From JAUIAI01 sp049680625 (lineage in GTDB: Bacteria; Pseudomonadota; Gammaproteobacteria; Burkholderiales; Burkholderiaceae_E): a DNA stretch of 21,868 nucleotides. A program made the translations under genes and the position numbers. Each line of letters begins with the position of its first letter. Position 1 is the stretch's first letter. The stretch covers positions 1 through 21,868 of the forward strand of contig JBAUID010000124.1 in the NCBI GenBank assembly GCA_049680625.1, given 5' to 3'. The notes beneath the pieces were generated by a model. The model was not told where the DNA came from. It ran no database searches and saw only the letters and a list, made by a program, of their open reading frames with translations. This document shows positions 1 to 8,442 of the stretch, in pieces.

Positions 1-35
1 ACATTTATGTGCTTGATACTCAGAAGAAGGCCAAA

Positions 36-63
36 AAAAAGCCCCGCCGAAGCGGGGCTTTTT
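36..63 (-). terminator. Rho-independent terminator after the OmpA-family gene
   Basis: A perfect 9-bp stem (AAGCCCCGC at 39-47, GCGGGGCTT at 52-60) closes a CGAA tetraloop. On the minus strand it is followed by a run of eight U (the A run at 33-40), so it ends the OmpA-family transcript 20 bases after its stop codon. The plus strand also has a U run (59-63), so it could work in both directions. Confidence 0.9.
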
Positions 64-81
64 AACGGCTGGAGAGCCGAT

Positions 82-768
82 TTAGTTTTGCTTCGTACCA
101 ACCACTTCAATTTCTACGCGGCGGTTCTTAGCGCGACCTTCTTTGGTCTTGTTGTCGGCGATCGGTTGTGACTCGCCTTTGCCTTCCGTGTAAATCCGGT
201 TGGCTTCGATACCCTGACTGACCAGGTGACCTTTAACTGCTTCTGCGCGGCGAACCGACAGGCGCTGGTTATAGGCTTCCGGGCCAACGCTATCGGTATG
301 ACCGACGGCGATGATGACTTCAAGGGCTACGCCTTCAAGTTGTGCTGCCATGTTGTCCAGATCTGAACGTCCACCGTCTTTCAGGTTGGCACTATCAAAT
401 CCGAAGAACGCATCTGCTGCGAAGGTAACCTTCTCTGCAGTTGGTGCTGCTGGTGCCGGTGGTGGCGGCGGTGGCGGCGGCGGAGCCGGCGGTGGTGGCG
501 GAGGTGGCGGAGTTGGTGCCGGAGCAGGCGCTGGCGGCGCCTCTTTTGGCAGCAATTCATCATCGCCACAACCTTTAACTGCTTGACCCTTGTCGAAAAA
601 ACCCGTGTGCCAGCACTGGCCAAACGGGTTAGTCCAAGCAAGACCAAACGGATTTACGGCATAACTACCGTTGTCTTTGTCCACTTCCTGCGCTACCGCG
701 GCTGTCGCCACAACTGACGAAAACACGGCAGTGGCAATGAGTGATGCCAGTTTGACCGGTTTATTCAT
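82..768 (-). CDS. OmpA-family peptidoglycan-associated protein with poly-proline linker
   Basis: This 228-residue protein probably anchors the outer membrane to peptidoglycan. Residues 1-26 form a signal peptide ending ATAAVA before Q27; no lipobox cysteine is seen. Residues 37-70 carry a short module (NPFGQCWHTG) with two cysteines, C52 and C67, as in small OmpA-like proteins whose N-terminus holds a conserved Cys-Trp pair. Residues 77-110 are almost only Pro and Ala, a stiff spacer. The OmpA C-terminal domain spans about 113-225, with GHTDSVG at 156-162, NQRLSVRRA at 167-175 and NRRVEIEV at 215-222. D159 and R174 match E. coli OmpA D271 and R286, which bind diaminopimelate. There is no eight-strand beta-barrel, so this is not classical OmpA. 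The start is supported by an AGGAG motif 5-6 bases upstream. It lies 77 bp downstream of the deaminase gene on the same strand. Confidence 0.93.
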   Translation of the reverse strand: MNKPVKLASLIATAVFSSVVATAAVAQEVDKDNGSYAVNPFGLAWTNPFGQCWHTGFFDKGQAVKGCGDDELLPKEAPPAPAPAPTPPPPPPPPAPPPPPPPPPAPAAPTAEKVTFAADAFFGFDSANLKDGGRSDLDNMAAQLEGVALEVIIAVGHTDSVGPEAYNQRLSVRRAEAVKGHLVSQGIEANRIYTEGKGESQPIADNKTKEGRAKNRRVEIEVVGTKQN

Positions 769-845
769 GTTTCTCCTCTTGGAAATTGATTCCGAACGAC
801 CAATTAGCCCGGTAGTTCGACCCGGACAAACTATTGCGTCAGATA

Positions 846-2183
846 TTAGTGATCTACCACGTCACTGAGACGATTCTGCCACACGCCAATACGCGATACC
901 ACTGCCGCAACGGCGGTTTGGGCCGAAGTTTCGATTAGACGTTGCTTGTGGGCAACAAGCCGCCCGCCGATCCATACATCGCCAACTTGGGATCGGTCAG
1001 CGCTGTAAATGAGCTGTGAGACTGGATCAAATACCGGCTGCATTTGCGGCTGAGACAGATCAATCGTGATCAGATCCGCCAGTTTACCCGGCTCAATCGA
1101 GCCCAGTTCTTTTTCTCTGCCCAGTGCCTTTGCTCCCCCCATTGTCATCGCATGCAAGGCTTGTTTTGCACTGAATTGTTCAGGGTTGTGGGTGTATCCT
1201 TTCGCTAGCAGGGCGGCAGTGCGGGTTTCGCCCAGCATATCCAGCCGGTTATTGCTGGCGGAGCCATCGGTACCCACTGCAACATTGACCCCCGCGTCCA
1301 TAAGGGCCCCGATAGGCGCAATACCACTGCCAAGTTTCAGATTCGAGTGTGGGCAGTGGGCCACCGAGCAGTTATTGTCCTTAAGGGTCCGGATTTCTTC
1401 AGTATTCAGGTGAACAACATGGACCGCCAGCAAATTTGGGCCAATCAGCCCCAGATTTGCCATTCTTTGCAGTGGCCTGATTCCATGATGGCGAATTGAC
1501 TCGTCAATTTCGAAAGCCGTTTCGTGAAGATGAATGTGTACTTGGAGTTCTAATTCTTCTGAGAGAATTTTAATGCGTTTGAACGCCTCGTCTGAAACGG
1601 TGTACGGGGCGTGTGGGGCCAGTGTAAAGCCCACATTCGTATCATCCAGATACTTGTCGCGCAAAGCGAAGCCTTTGCGCAAATAATCGTCTGGCCCGGT
1701 GCCGTATGCACTGGGAAAGTCGATAACGATTATCCCAATGTTGGCGCGCATGCCGATCGATTGAGCTGCCCGCGCTGTTGCTTCCGGAAAAAAATACATA
1801 TCGTTAAACAGGGTTGTTCCACCCAGAAGCATTTCATGGCAGGACAGTAAAGCCCCGTCGTAGACGAACTCTGGCGACACCCATTTCCCTTCAGCGGGCC
1901 AGATGTGGTCATTGAGCCAACTTTGGAGCGGCATATCATCAGCAAAACCGCGCATCAGGCTCATTGCCGCATGGGTATGGGTATTGATAAAACCGGGGCT
2001 CAGCAGATGACCTGGGCGTTCAATTCGGGTCATATCCGGATAGCGTTGGAAAGCCTCGTTGCGCGGCGTAATCGCAAGGATTTTCCCTTCCTGGACGACA
2101 ACCGCGCTTTGGGTCAAAACCGTGTCATCGGCATCGATTGTTGCGACCCATTCAGGCAAAATAATGAACGGTGAGTGCTGCAT
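846..2183 (-). CDS. mtaD: TRZ/ATZ-family amidohydrolase, probable 5'-methylthioadenosine/S-adenosylhomocysteine deaminase
   Basis: Predicted zinc-dependent deaminase of the amidohydrolase superfamily (445 residues), probably cytosolic, converting methylthioadenosine and/or S-adenosylhomocysteine to the inosine form. Visible motifs are HTH (H69, H71), the APH substrate histidine (H191), HIHLHE at 216-221 (metal His plus catalytic Glu E221), VHVVH at 254-258, HCPHSN at 277-281, and GTDG with metal-binding D306. The frame stays open upstream to 2234, but the ATG at 2183 is preferred: it has an AAGAGA motif upstream, and the protein then begins with the usual short strand before the beta-sandwich. 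In Pseudomonas aeruginosa the equivalent gene (PA3170, shown to be an MTA deaminase) also lies upstream of gyrA, with mtnA between; mtnA is absent here. The exact substrate (MTA, SAH, adenosine or a drug-like triazine) cannot be decided from sequence. Confidence 0.85.
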   Translation of the reverse strand: MQHSPFIILPEWVATIDADDTVLTQSAVVVQEGKILAITPRNEAFQRYPDMTRIERPGHLLSPGFINTHTHAAMSLMRGFADDMPLQSWLNDHIWPAEGKWVSPEFVYDGALLSCHEMLLGGTTLFNDMYFFPEATARAAQSIGMRANIGIIVIDFPSAYGTGPDDYLRKGFALRDKYLDDTNVGFTLAPHAPYTVSDEAFKRIKILSEELELQVHIHLHETAFEIDESIRHHGIRPLQRMANLGLIGPNLLAVHVVHLNTEEIRTLKDNNCSVAHCPHSNLKLGSGIAPIGALMDAGVNVAVGTDGSASNNRLDMLGETRTAALLAKGYTHNPEQFSAKQALHAMTMGGAKALGREKELGSIEPGKLADLITIDLSQPQMQPVFDPVSQLIYSADRSQVGDVWIGGRLVAHKQRLIETSAQTAVAAVVSRIGVWQNRLSDVVDH

Positions 2184-2511
2184 TGATAGTCTCTTTGGCT
2201 GATTTGAGCAGTCGAATATGCGCTGAATTGGCAACTTGGGGGCCGTTGGCTGTTAATCCCGTTGTCAGGCCAGTCACTGGCGGGAAAAGTGGGCACAACA
2301 TGTTAAAATTGATCGGTTAAACCGCAACAGATCAGAAAACACACCATCACCGATAATCTGCCTGGCTTTTAACTGGTTTTGCCCGTTCTTTGCCCGTTCT
2401 TTGCCCGATTTGTACCCGATTTGTACCCGATTCGTACCCGATTCGTACCTGATTCAATCGGGCAAGCTAGTTTTTGAAATATTCACTTAGGCTCAATAAG
2501 AATACTAATTA
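2184..2511. other. 328-bp divergent intergenic region, mtaD / gyrA
   Basis: This gap must hold the promoters of the leftward deaminase gene and rightward gyrA. It contains a 13-bp palindrome (GCCAGTCACTGGC, 2269-2281), an 8-bp palindrome (AACATGTT, 2297-2304) and the 11-bp tandem array listed separately. A TTGAAA at 2474-2479 followed by A/T-rich sequence is a possible but weak gyrA promoter. I see no coding frame of note. Confidence 0.6.
2378..2454. repeat. Seven tandem copies of an 11-bp repeat in the gyrA upstream region
   Basis: Seven 11-bp units follow each other without spacers: TTTGCCCGTTC twice, TTTGCCCGATT, TGTACCCGATT twice, CGTACCCGATT and CGTACCTGATT. The shared core is CCCG(A/T)T(T/C). 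An inverted copy, AATCGGGC, follows at 2456-2463, so the end of the array can pair with the GCCCGATT at 2403-2410. The array ends 57 bp before the gyrA ATG. The period is close to one turn of B-DNA, so each copy would face the same side of the helix. Function is unknown: it could be a protein-binding array, a supercoiling-sensitive element or a product of replication slippage. Confidence 0.9.
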
Positions 2512-5226
2512 ATGGAACCGTCTGATTCATTTGCAAAAGAAACGCTGCCGATAAGCCTCGAAGAGGAAATGCGGCGTTCCTACCTCGACTACGCGATGAG
2601 CGTCATCGTCGGACGTGCGCTGCCGGACGTTCGTGATGGGCTTAAGCCGGTGCATCGGCGCGTTCTGTTTGCGATGCATGAAGCAAACAATAACTTTAAT
2701 CGGCCGTACGTCAAATGCGCGCGGGTTGTTGGCGAAGTCATGGGTAAGTATCACCCCCATGGTGACAATGCAATCTACGACACCCTGGTTCGAATGGCGC
2801 AAACCTTTTCGTTGCGCTATCCGTTAATTGATGGCCAGGGGAATTTTGGTTCTGTTGATGGTGACAACGCCGCGGCCATGCGTTACACGGAGTGTCGCCT
2901 CGCGAAAATTGCTGCCGAGTTATTGGCAGATATCGACAAAGAAACCGTTGATTTCCAACCGAACTACGACGGGAAAGAACATGAACCTACGGTATTGCCT
3001 TCGCGAGTTCCAAACCTGTTGATAAATGGTTCATCAGGAATTGCGGTTGGAATGGCCACTAATATTCCGCCGCATAACCTCAACGAGGTGATTGATGCGG
3101 CGTTGATGTTGCTGGAGAATCCAGGCGTCGACATCGAAGAACTGATACTCAAAGTACCTGCGCCGGATTTCCCGACGGGGGGAACAATCTATGGTGTTGC
3201 CGGTGTTCGCGAAGGCTATCGAACAGGTCGCGGTCGGGTCATCATGCGTGCGAAAACTCACTTCGAGGAAATGGACAAAGGCGCTCGCTCGTCGATTATT
3301 GTTGACGAGTTGCCCTACCAGGTAAATAAACGCACCCTGCTCGAGCGAATGGCTGAGCAAGTCAACGAAAAAAGGCTGGAAGGAATCTCGGATATCCGGG
3401 ACGAGTCTGATAAATCCGGAATGCGGGTCGTCATCGAGCTCAAACGTGGCGAGTCGCCGGATGTTGTTCTGAACAATCTGTATAAGAACACGTCGTTGCA
3501 GGACACCTTCGGTATCAACATGGTTGCTCTCGTTGACGGACAACCCAGGCTATTGAATCTGAAGCAAATGCTTCAGTACTTCCTGGAGCACCGTCGTGAA
3601 GTTGTTACGCGTCGTACGGCCTATGAATTACGAAAGTCCCGGGATCGTGGACATATCCTGGAAGGCTTGGCTGTAGCTGTTGCCAACGTCGATGAAATGG
3701 TCGAGTTAATCAAAGCCTCACCGAACCCGCCTGCGGCCAAGCAGGCGTTAATGGAAACGCCCTGGGCTGCGGGTGAAGCACGTGCAATGCTGGAACGTGC
3801 GGGTAGTGATGTGGCAGATTTTCGTCCGGACGGGCTGGATCCAGAGCTTGGGCTTAATGGGGCAACTTATCGGTTGTCTGAAGTCCAGGCCCAGGAAATC
3901 CTGCAGATGCGCCTGCAACGGCTGACCGGGCTGGAGCAAGATAAAATTGTCGATGAATACCGGGAGGTCATCGATCAGATTGCTGACTTGCTCGATATTT
4001 TGGCCAAGCCAGGCAGGGTGACGACAATTATTCACGAAGAAATGTCCGCCATTCGCGACGAATTTGGTGATGAGCGACGTTCAAATATCGAGATGAACGC
4101 GACTGAGCTGGAGACAGAAGATCTGATCCAGCCAACTGACATGGTTGTCACGTTATCGAACTCAGGCTACTTCAAGAGTCAGCCTTTGTCGGAATACCGA
4201 TCACAGCGGCGAGGTGGTCGCGGCAAGATGGCTGCAACCACAAAAGACGAAGATTGGATCGATCGCTTGTTCATTGCGAATACCCACGATTTCATCTTGT
4301 GTTTCTCGGATAGGGGCCGTGTTTACTGGTTGAAGGTATGGGAGGTTCCCCAGGGAACTCGCACCTCTCGTGGCCGGCCAATTGTTAATCTGTTTCCGTT
4401 GGAACCTGAAGAGCGTATTACAGCGATCCTGCCAGTACGTGAGTTCGACGACAGCCATTTTGTTTTTATGGCGACAAGTTTTGGAACGGTAAAAAAGACT
4501 CCGCTGAGCCATTTTTCCAATCCACGCAAGGCCGGCATCATCGCTGTTGACCTGAACGACGATGATTACTTAATAGGGGTCACCGTCACTGACGGCGATC
4601 ACGATATGATGCTGTTTTCTGATGCCGGCAAAGCCGTTCGCTTTCGGGAGTCAGATGTCCGACCAATGGGGCGGACTGCGCGCGGGGTGCGGGGCATGAA
4701 CTTGGGTGAGGGGCAGCGCGTGATCTCGATGCTTGCGACCCAAACCGAAGATCAGTCGATTTTGACAGCGACTGAAAACGGTTTTGGCAAACGAACCCCG
4801 GTGGCTCAACACACCCGCCATGGCCGCGGAACAAAAGGGATGATTGCGATTCAGACATCAGAGCGCAACGGCAAGGTTGTTGCTGCAGTTCTGGTGGATG
4901 AAGCTGACGAAATCATGTTGATAACCACTGGCGGTGTCCTGGTCCGTACCCGTGTTGCGGAAATCCGGGAGATGGGACGTTCAACCCAGGGGGTCACCTT
5001 GATTTCGGTTGACGACGGGACGGTTTTGTCCGGTGTGCAGAGAGTTGTCGAACGCGATGAAGAGGTTGGCGACGTGGTCGGCGATGAACAAGTCACAGAG
5101 TCAGTGAGTGATGGGTCACCAGAGGCTGCTTCCGCTGAGCAGCCCGATGTCGGCTCGGCAGATGATTCCAACCGAGGGGGCGATGAATCGGGCAGCCCAG
5201 ATAAAGATGGGGTCGATCCACAATAG
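2512..5226 (+). CDS. gyrA: DNA gyrase subunit A
   Basis: GyrA (904 residues, close to the 875 of E. coli) forms the A2B2 gyrase that introduces negative supercoils using ATP. The breakage-reunion domain is near 10-530, with catalytic Tyr Y125 after R124 in AAMRYTE, and NGSSGIAVGMATNIPPHN in the expected place. The C-terminal beta-pinwheel carries a GyrA box, QRRGGRG, at 565-571, which separates gyrase from topoisomerase IV. The last 60 residues are acidic and low in complexity, as in many proteobacterial GyrA tails. In the quinolone-resistance region the residue matching E. coli S83 is Asn (N86), while the D87 equivalent (D90) is kept. The ATG has no clear Shine-Dalgarno sequence (only AAGAA, 10 bases upstream), but the N-terminus aligns well with E. 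coli GyrA. Confidence 0.98.
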   Translation: MEPSDSFAKETLPISLEEEMRRSYLDYAMSVIVGRALPDVRDGLKPVHRRVLFAMHEANNNFNRPYVKCARVVGEVMGKYHPHGDNAIYDTLVRMAQTFSLRYPLIDGQGNFGSVDGDNAAAMRYTECRLAKIAAELLADIDKETVDFQPNYDGKEHEPTVLPSRVPNLLINGSSGIAVGMATNIPPHNLNEVIDAALMLLENPGVDIEELILKVPAPDFPTGGTIYGVAGVREGYRTGRGRVIMRAKTHFEEMDKGARSSIIVDELPYQVNKRTLLERMAEQVNEKRLEGISDIRDESDKSGMRVVIELKRGESPDVVLNNLYKNTSLQDTFGINMVALVDGQPRLLNLKQMLQYFLEHRREVVTRRTAYELRKSRDRGHILEGLAVAVANVDEMVELIKASPNPPAAKQALMETPWAAGEARAMLERAGSDVADFRPDGLDPELGLNGATYRLSEVQAQEILQMRLQRLTGLEQDKIVDEYREVIDQIADLLDILAKPGRVTTIIHEEMSAIRDEFGDERRSNIEMNATELETEDLIQPTDMVVTLSNSGYFKSQPLSEYRSQRRGGRGKMAATTKDEDWIDRLFIANTHDFILCFSDRGRVYWLKVWEVPQGTRTSRGRPIVNLFPLEPEERITAILPVREFDDSHFVFMATSFGTVKKTPLSHFSNPRKAGIIAVDLNDDDYLIGVTVTDGDHDMMLFSDAGKAVRFRESDVRPMGRTARGVRGMNLGEGQRVISMLATQTEDQSILTATENGFGKRTPVAQHTRHGRGTKGMIAIQTSERNGKVVAAVLVDEADEIMLITTGGVLVRTRVAEIREMGRSTQGVTLISVDDGTVLSGVQRVVERDEEVGDVVGDEQVTESVSDGSPEAASAEQPDVGSADDSNRGGDESGSPDKDGVDPQ

Positions 5227-5308
5227 AGGGCTGGGCTAACCTGTAGTGGCCGGCGCGACGCCTTAGCGGTACTATCCCTATCCGTAAAACGGAGGCAGAG
5301 GGGACGTA

Positions 5309-6433
5309 ATGGCAACAGGGCATGGCCCTCAACAAGACGGGGCAGCGAAGGCGACAGATGATGACGCCCTGGCTGCACTGCGTAAACGAATTGACACGGT
5401 GGATTCGCAGATTCAGTCCTTGCTGGCTGAGCGGGCCCGGATTGCGCTTGAGGTCGGTGAGGTAAAAAACCGTACCGGTTCGCCGGTCTACCGGCCCGAA
5501 CGTGAGGCGGATATTTTCCGCAAGCTGCGCGATCGTGGGGCGGACCCTCTTGGGGGGGCAGCAATCGAAGCGATCTACCGGGAGATTATTTCTGCGTGCC
5601 GCGAAGTGGAGCGGCGCATGCGCGTCGCTTATCTTGGGCCTCAGGGTACGTTCTCGGAGATTGCAGTCCACAAACATTTTGGCAGTGGGGTTGACGCTGT
5701 TGCCTGTGCCAGCATCGACGAAGTTTTTCGGGCTGCTCGTGCGGGGACGGTAGATTTTGGGGTTGTGCCAATTGAAAATTCCACCGAAGGCTCAATTAAC
5801 CGAACTCTGGATTTATTCCTTGAGTCATCGTTGATTATCTCAGGTGAAGTACTGGTGCCCGTCCACCATTGTCTGATGGGTCAGTCGGCGGATATTGCCA
5901 GTATTCAAAAGATTCAAGCCCATCCACAAGCCCTGGCTCAGTGCGCCCATTGGCTGACTGAGAATCTGCCGGGTATTGCCATAGAGCCTGTATCGAGTAA
6001 TGCGCAGGCTGCCAGCAATGCGGGCAGTCAGGCGGGAATTGCTGCCATTGCTGCAAAGGCTGCCGCGAGTCGTTATGGCCTGCAGGTTATCCGTGAAGGA
6101 GTCCAGGACAATCCGGGTAATCGCACCCGATTTTCAGTGATAGGCCAATACGAATGCGGTGCCTCCGGTGCCGATCAGACGTCGCTGATTCTGTCGGTTC
6201 CCGATCAGGCCGGCGCGGTTCACCGGTTAATAGAACCACTGGCCCGGCACGGTGTTTCAATGAAACGTATTGAATCGCGACCTGCCCGTCAGGCCGGCTG
6301 GGAGTATTTTTTCTATATCGACGTACTCGGCCATCCCGATGACCCACCTGTTAAAGCGGCCCTCGACGAGCTTCGAGCGAATTCGACATTTTTTAAGCTA
6401 GTTGGCGCTTATCCAAGGAGTACAGAGTCGTGA
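5309..6433 (+). CDS. pheA: Bifunctional chorismate mutase / prephenate dehydratase (P-protein)
   Basis: This 374-residue cytosolic enzyme turns chorismate into prephenate and then phenylpyruvate, the committed route to phenylalanine. The AroQ chorismate mutase domain (about 20-100) keeps R25, R42, K53, R65 and E66, which match active-site residues of the E. coli enzyme. The prephenate dehydratase domain (about 105-280) shows PIENSTEGSIN at 154-164 and NRTRF at 271-275. The ACT regulatory domain (about 290-370) has the GAV and ESRP (322-325) motifs used to bind phenylalanine, so feedback inhibition is likely. The start is supported by GAGGGG six bases upstream, with a further GGAGG. It lies 82 bp after gyrA with no visible terminator, and no serC gene intervenes. 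Its stop overlaps the hisC start (GTGA). Confidence 0.97.
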   Translation: MATGHGPQQDGAAKATDDDALAALRKRIDTVDSQIQSLLAERARIALEVGEVKNRTGSPVYRPEREADIFRKLRDRGADPLGGAAIEAIYREIISACREVERRMRVAYLGPQGTFSEIAVHKHFGSGVDAVACASIDEVFRAARAGTVDFGVVPIENSTEGSINRTLDLFLESSLIISGEVLVPVHHCLMGQSADIASIQKIQAHPQALAQCAHWLTENLPGIAIEPVSSNAQAASNAGSQAGIAAIAAKAAASRYGLQVIREGVQDNPGNRTRFSVIGQYECGASGADQTSLILSVPDQAGAVHRLIEPLARHGVSMKRIESRPARQAGWEYFFYIDVLGHPDDPPVKAALDELRANSTFFKLVGAYPRSTES

Positions 6434-7539
6434 CTATCCGCGCCCCGGAATACGTAACCCAAATTGCACCCTACCAGGCGGGCAAACCAGTCTCTGAGCT
6501 TGCTCGCGAATACGGGCTGGATGAAAGCACCATCATCAAGCTGGCATCTAACGAGAACCCATTGGGAGTGCCCGAGACTGCCCGCAATGCGATGGCACAG
6601 GAGGTGAGTGAACTCGGACGTTATCCGGACTCAAACGGATTTGAACTGAAAGCGGCTTTAGCCAAACATTACGGGGTGAAGCCCAGCCAGATTACCCTGG
6701 GCAATGGTTCAAACGACTTGTTAGAACTGGCGACCCGTGCCCTGGTACAAAAGGGGGATTCAGTTGTTTATTCCGAGCATGCGTTTGCCGTCTATATGTT
6801 GGCGTCGCAGGCTGTCGGTGCCCGGGGCATTGTCGTACCGGCTGTCAATTACGGACACGATGTTTCTGCTATGGCTGCTGCAATCCAGGATGACACCCGC
6901 CTGGTATTTGTTGCTAACCCAAACAATCCCACGGGTAGTTTTATTCCGGGGGAACAGATTCACGATTTTCTGAAAGCGGTTCCACCCAGCACAGTTGTTG
7001 TTCTGGACCAGGCCTATGACGAATACCTTGAGCCTTCAGACCGTTATTCGCCTACTGACTGGCTTGGTGAATTTCCGAATCTGATTGTGACGCGCACTTT
7101 TTCCAAGGTATATGGCCTGGCGGGTCTGCGAATCGGATTTGGAATTGCCAGCGAATATCTGACTGATTTAATGAACCGTGTTCGGCAGCCATTCAATACC
7201 AATTCGATTGCCCAGGCGGCAGCCATTGCCGCGTTAGGCGATTCCGAGTTTCTGAAGCGTAGCTATGAACTGAATCTGACCCAGCGCCGGCGTCTGGAAG
7301 CCGCGTTTACCCGTATGGGGCTCGATTACATGCCGTCAAAGGCAAATTTTGTGATGGTTAATGTTGGCGATGGAGCCGGCGTCAGTGAACAATTCCTCCG
7401 CCGAGGAATTATTGTCCGACCGGTGGGCAACTACGGCTTGCCCGACTGGATTCGCGTATCTGTTGGGCTGGAGTCTGAAAATACGGCGTTTTTGTCGGCG
7501 CTAGCAGGCATTCTGAATAAACCTGATCCGACCGCTTAA
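6430..7539 (+). CDS. hisC: Histidinol-phosphate / aromatic aminotransferase
   Basis: PLP-dependent class I/II aminotransferase of 369 residues. Expected features are SNENPLG at 40-46, NPNNPTG at 163-169, the PLP-contacting D193 and Y196, the Schiff-base lysine K226 in TFSKVYGLAG, and R234 in LRIGF. HisC makes histidinol phosphate from imidazole acetol phosphate. A copy between pheA and tyrA, like hisC2 in Pseudomonas, is often thought to transaminate phenylpyruvate and 4-hydroxyphenylpyruvate too; that is inference from context. The start is GTG, overlapping the pheA stop by four bases, with AAGGAG nine bases upstream (6414-6419). Its stop overlaps the tyrA start by one base (TAATG), so the three genes are probably translationally coupled. 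Confidence 0.95.
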   Translation: MTIRAPEYVTQIAPYQAGKPVSELAREYGLDESTIIKLASNENPLGVPETARNAMAQEVSELGRYPDSNGFELKAALAKHYGVKPSQITLGNGSNDLLELATRALVQKGDSVVYSEHAFAVYMLASQAVGARGIVVPAVNYGHDVSAMAAAIQDDTRLVFVANPNNPTGSFIPGEQIHDFLKAVPPSTVVVLDQAYDEYLEPSDRYSPTDWLGEFPNLIVTRTFSKVYGLAGLRIGFGIASEYLTDLMNRVRQPFNTNSIAQAAAIAALGDSEFLKRSYELNLTQRRRLEAAFTRMGLDYMPSKANFVMVNVGDGAGVSEQFLRRGIIVRPVGNYGLPDWIRVSVGLESENTAFLSALAGILNKPDPTA

Positions 7540-8426
7540 TGCCAGTTGACTCAAACGGCCGGCATTTTGATCGAATTGCCGTTCTTGGTCTGGGTTTGAT
7601 CGGTGGTTCGGTCGCGGCTGCTATTCGAACACGAAAACTTGCAGGTCAGGTGGTTGGTTTTGCTGTGGCTGGTCATGCCCAGAAGGCTCTATCCCTGGGT
7701 TTGATTGATACTGCCGCGCCGAGTCTTTGCAGTGCGGTTTCCGATGCAGACCTTGTGGTCATTGCGACCCCGGTGCCTACTATTGGCTCCGTGCTTGGCG
7801 AAGTGACTACCTATCTTTCGCCGACAGCCATTGTCACGGACTGTGCCAGTACAAAAGTCAGCACAATTGCGGCGGCCAGGCAGCATCTGGGTGAGGCGTT
7901 TGAACGTTTTGTGCCCGGGCATCCTATCTCAGGCTCAGAGTTTTCGGGGCCTTCGGCTGCCCGGTCGGATCTTTTTCAAGACAAGCTCTGGCTTCTGGCG
8001 CCAACGCCGGATACGAATGAACAAGCCATTGCCCGGGTTGGGGCTTTAGTAATGGCAATTGGAGCCCGGTGCGATCAGATCGACCCAGTCCAGCATGATG
8101 TGTTGTTCGCAGAGTATTCACACGCACCGCACGCGCTGGTTTACGCTATTTGTCACGCGGTGGCGAATGGGCCGAATGCGGCTCGTTTGTCCGAGCTCGC
8201 CGGGGCTGGTTTCAAAGACACTACCCGTATCGGCGCAACAGCGCCGACGCTCTGGTCAGATATTCTGCTGGACAACCGGTTGAACGTTCTGGATTCTGTT
8301 GACCGGTATATTGAAGCGATGGTTTACATGCGATCTCTGCTTGAAAGCAGTGACCGGGATCGGCTGCTTGAATTGCTTGAGCAAGCTGCATCATGGCGTC
8401 AGGGTTTGAACGGGGAGGGTGCTTGA
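7539..8426 (+). CDS. tyrA: Prephenate (or arogenate) dehydrogenase, TyrA family
   Basis: This 295-residue NAD(P)-dependent oxidoreductase decarboxylates prephenate to 4-hydroxyphenylpyruvate on the tyrosine branch. The N-terminal Rossmann fold shows GLGLIGGS with glycines G17, G19 and G22. The catalytic histidine is H128 in PGHPISGSE, and SHAPHAL later marks the helical dimerisation domain. There is no C-terminal ACT domain and no fused chorismate mutase or EPSP synthase, unlike the tyrA-aroA fusion of pseudomonads. The coenzyme and the preference for prephenate or arogenate cannot be told from sequence. It is the last gene of the pheA-hisC-tyrA unit; a terminator follows 46 bases after its stop. 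Confidence 0.94.
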   Translation: MPVDSNGRHFDRIAVLGLGLIGGSVAAAIRTRKLAGQVVGFAVAGHAQKALSLGLIDTAAPSLCSAVSDADLVVIATPVPTIGSVLGEVTTYLSPTAIVTDCASTKVSTIAAARQHLGEAFERFVPGHPISGSEFSGPSAARSDLFQDKLWLLAPTPDTNEQAIARVGALVMAIGARCDQIDPVQHDVLFAEYSHAPHALVYAICHAVANGPNAARLSELAGAGFKDTTRIGATAPTLWSDILLDNRLNVLDSVDRYIEAMVYMRSLLESSDRDRLLELLEQAASWRQGLNGEGA

Positions 8427-8442
8427 AGATTCTGCCAAGGCC

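Noticed and set aside
2378..2454. Possible CRISPR array
   Set aside because: The repeats are only 11 bp and directly adjacent with no unique spacers, so this is a simple tandem array.
4851..5564. Minus-strand frame of 237 codons across the gyrA-pheA junction
   Set aside because: Lies opposite two well-supported genes, has a Ser/Pro/Arg-rich shadow composition and shows no recognisable domain.
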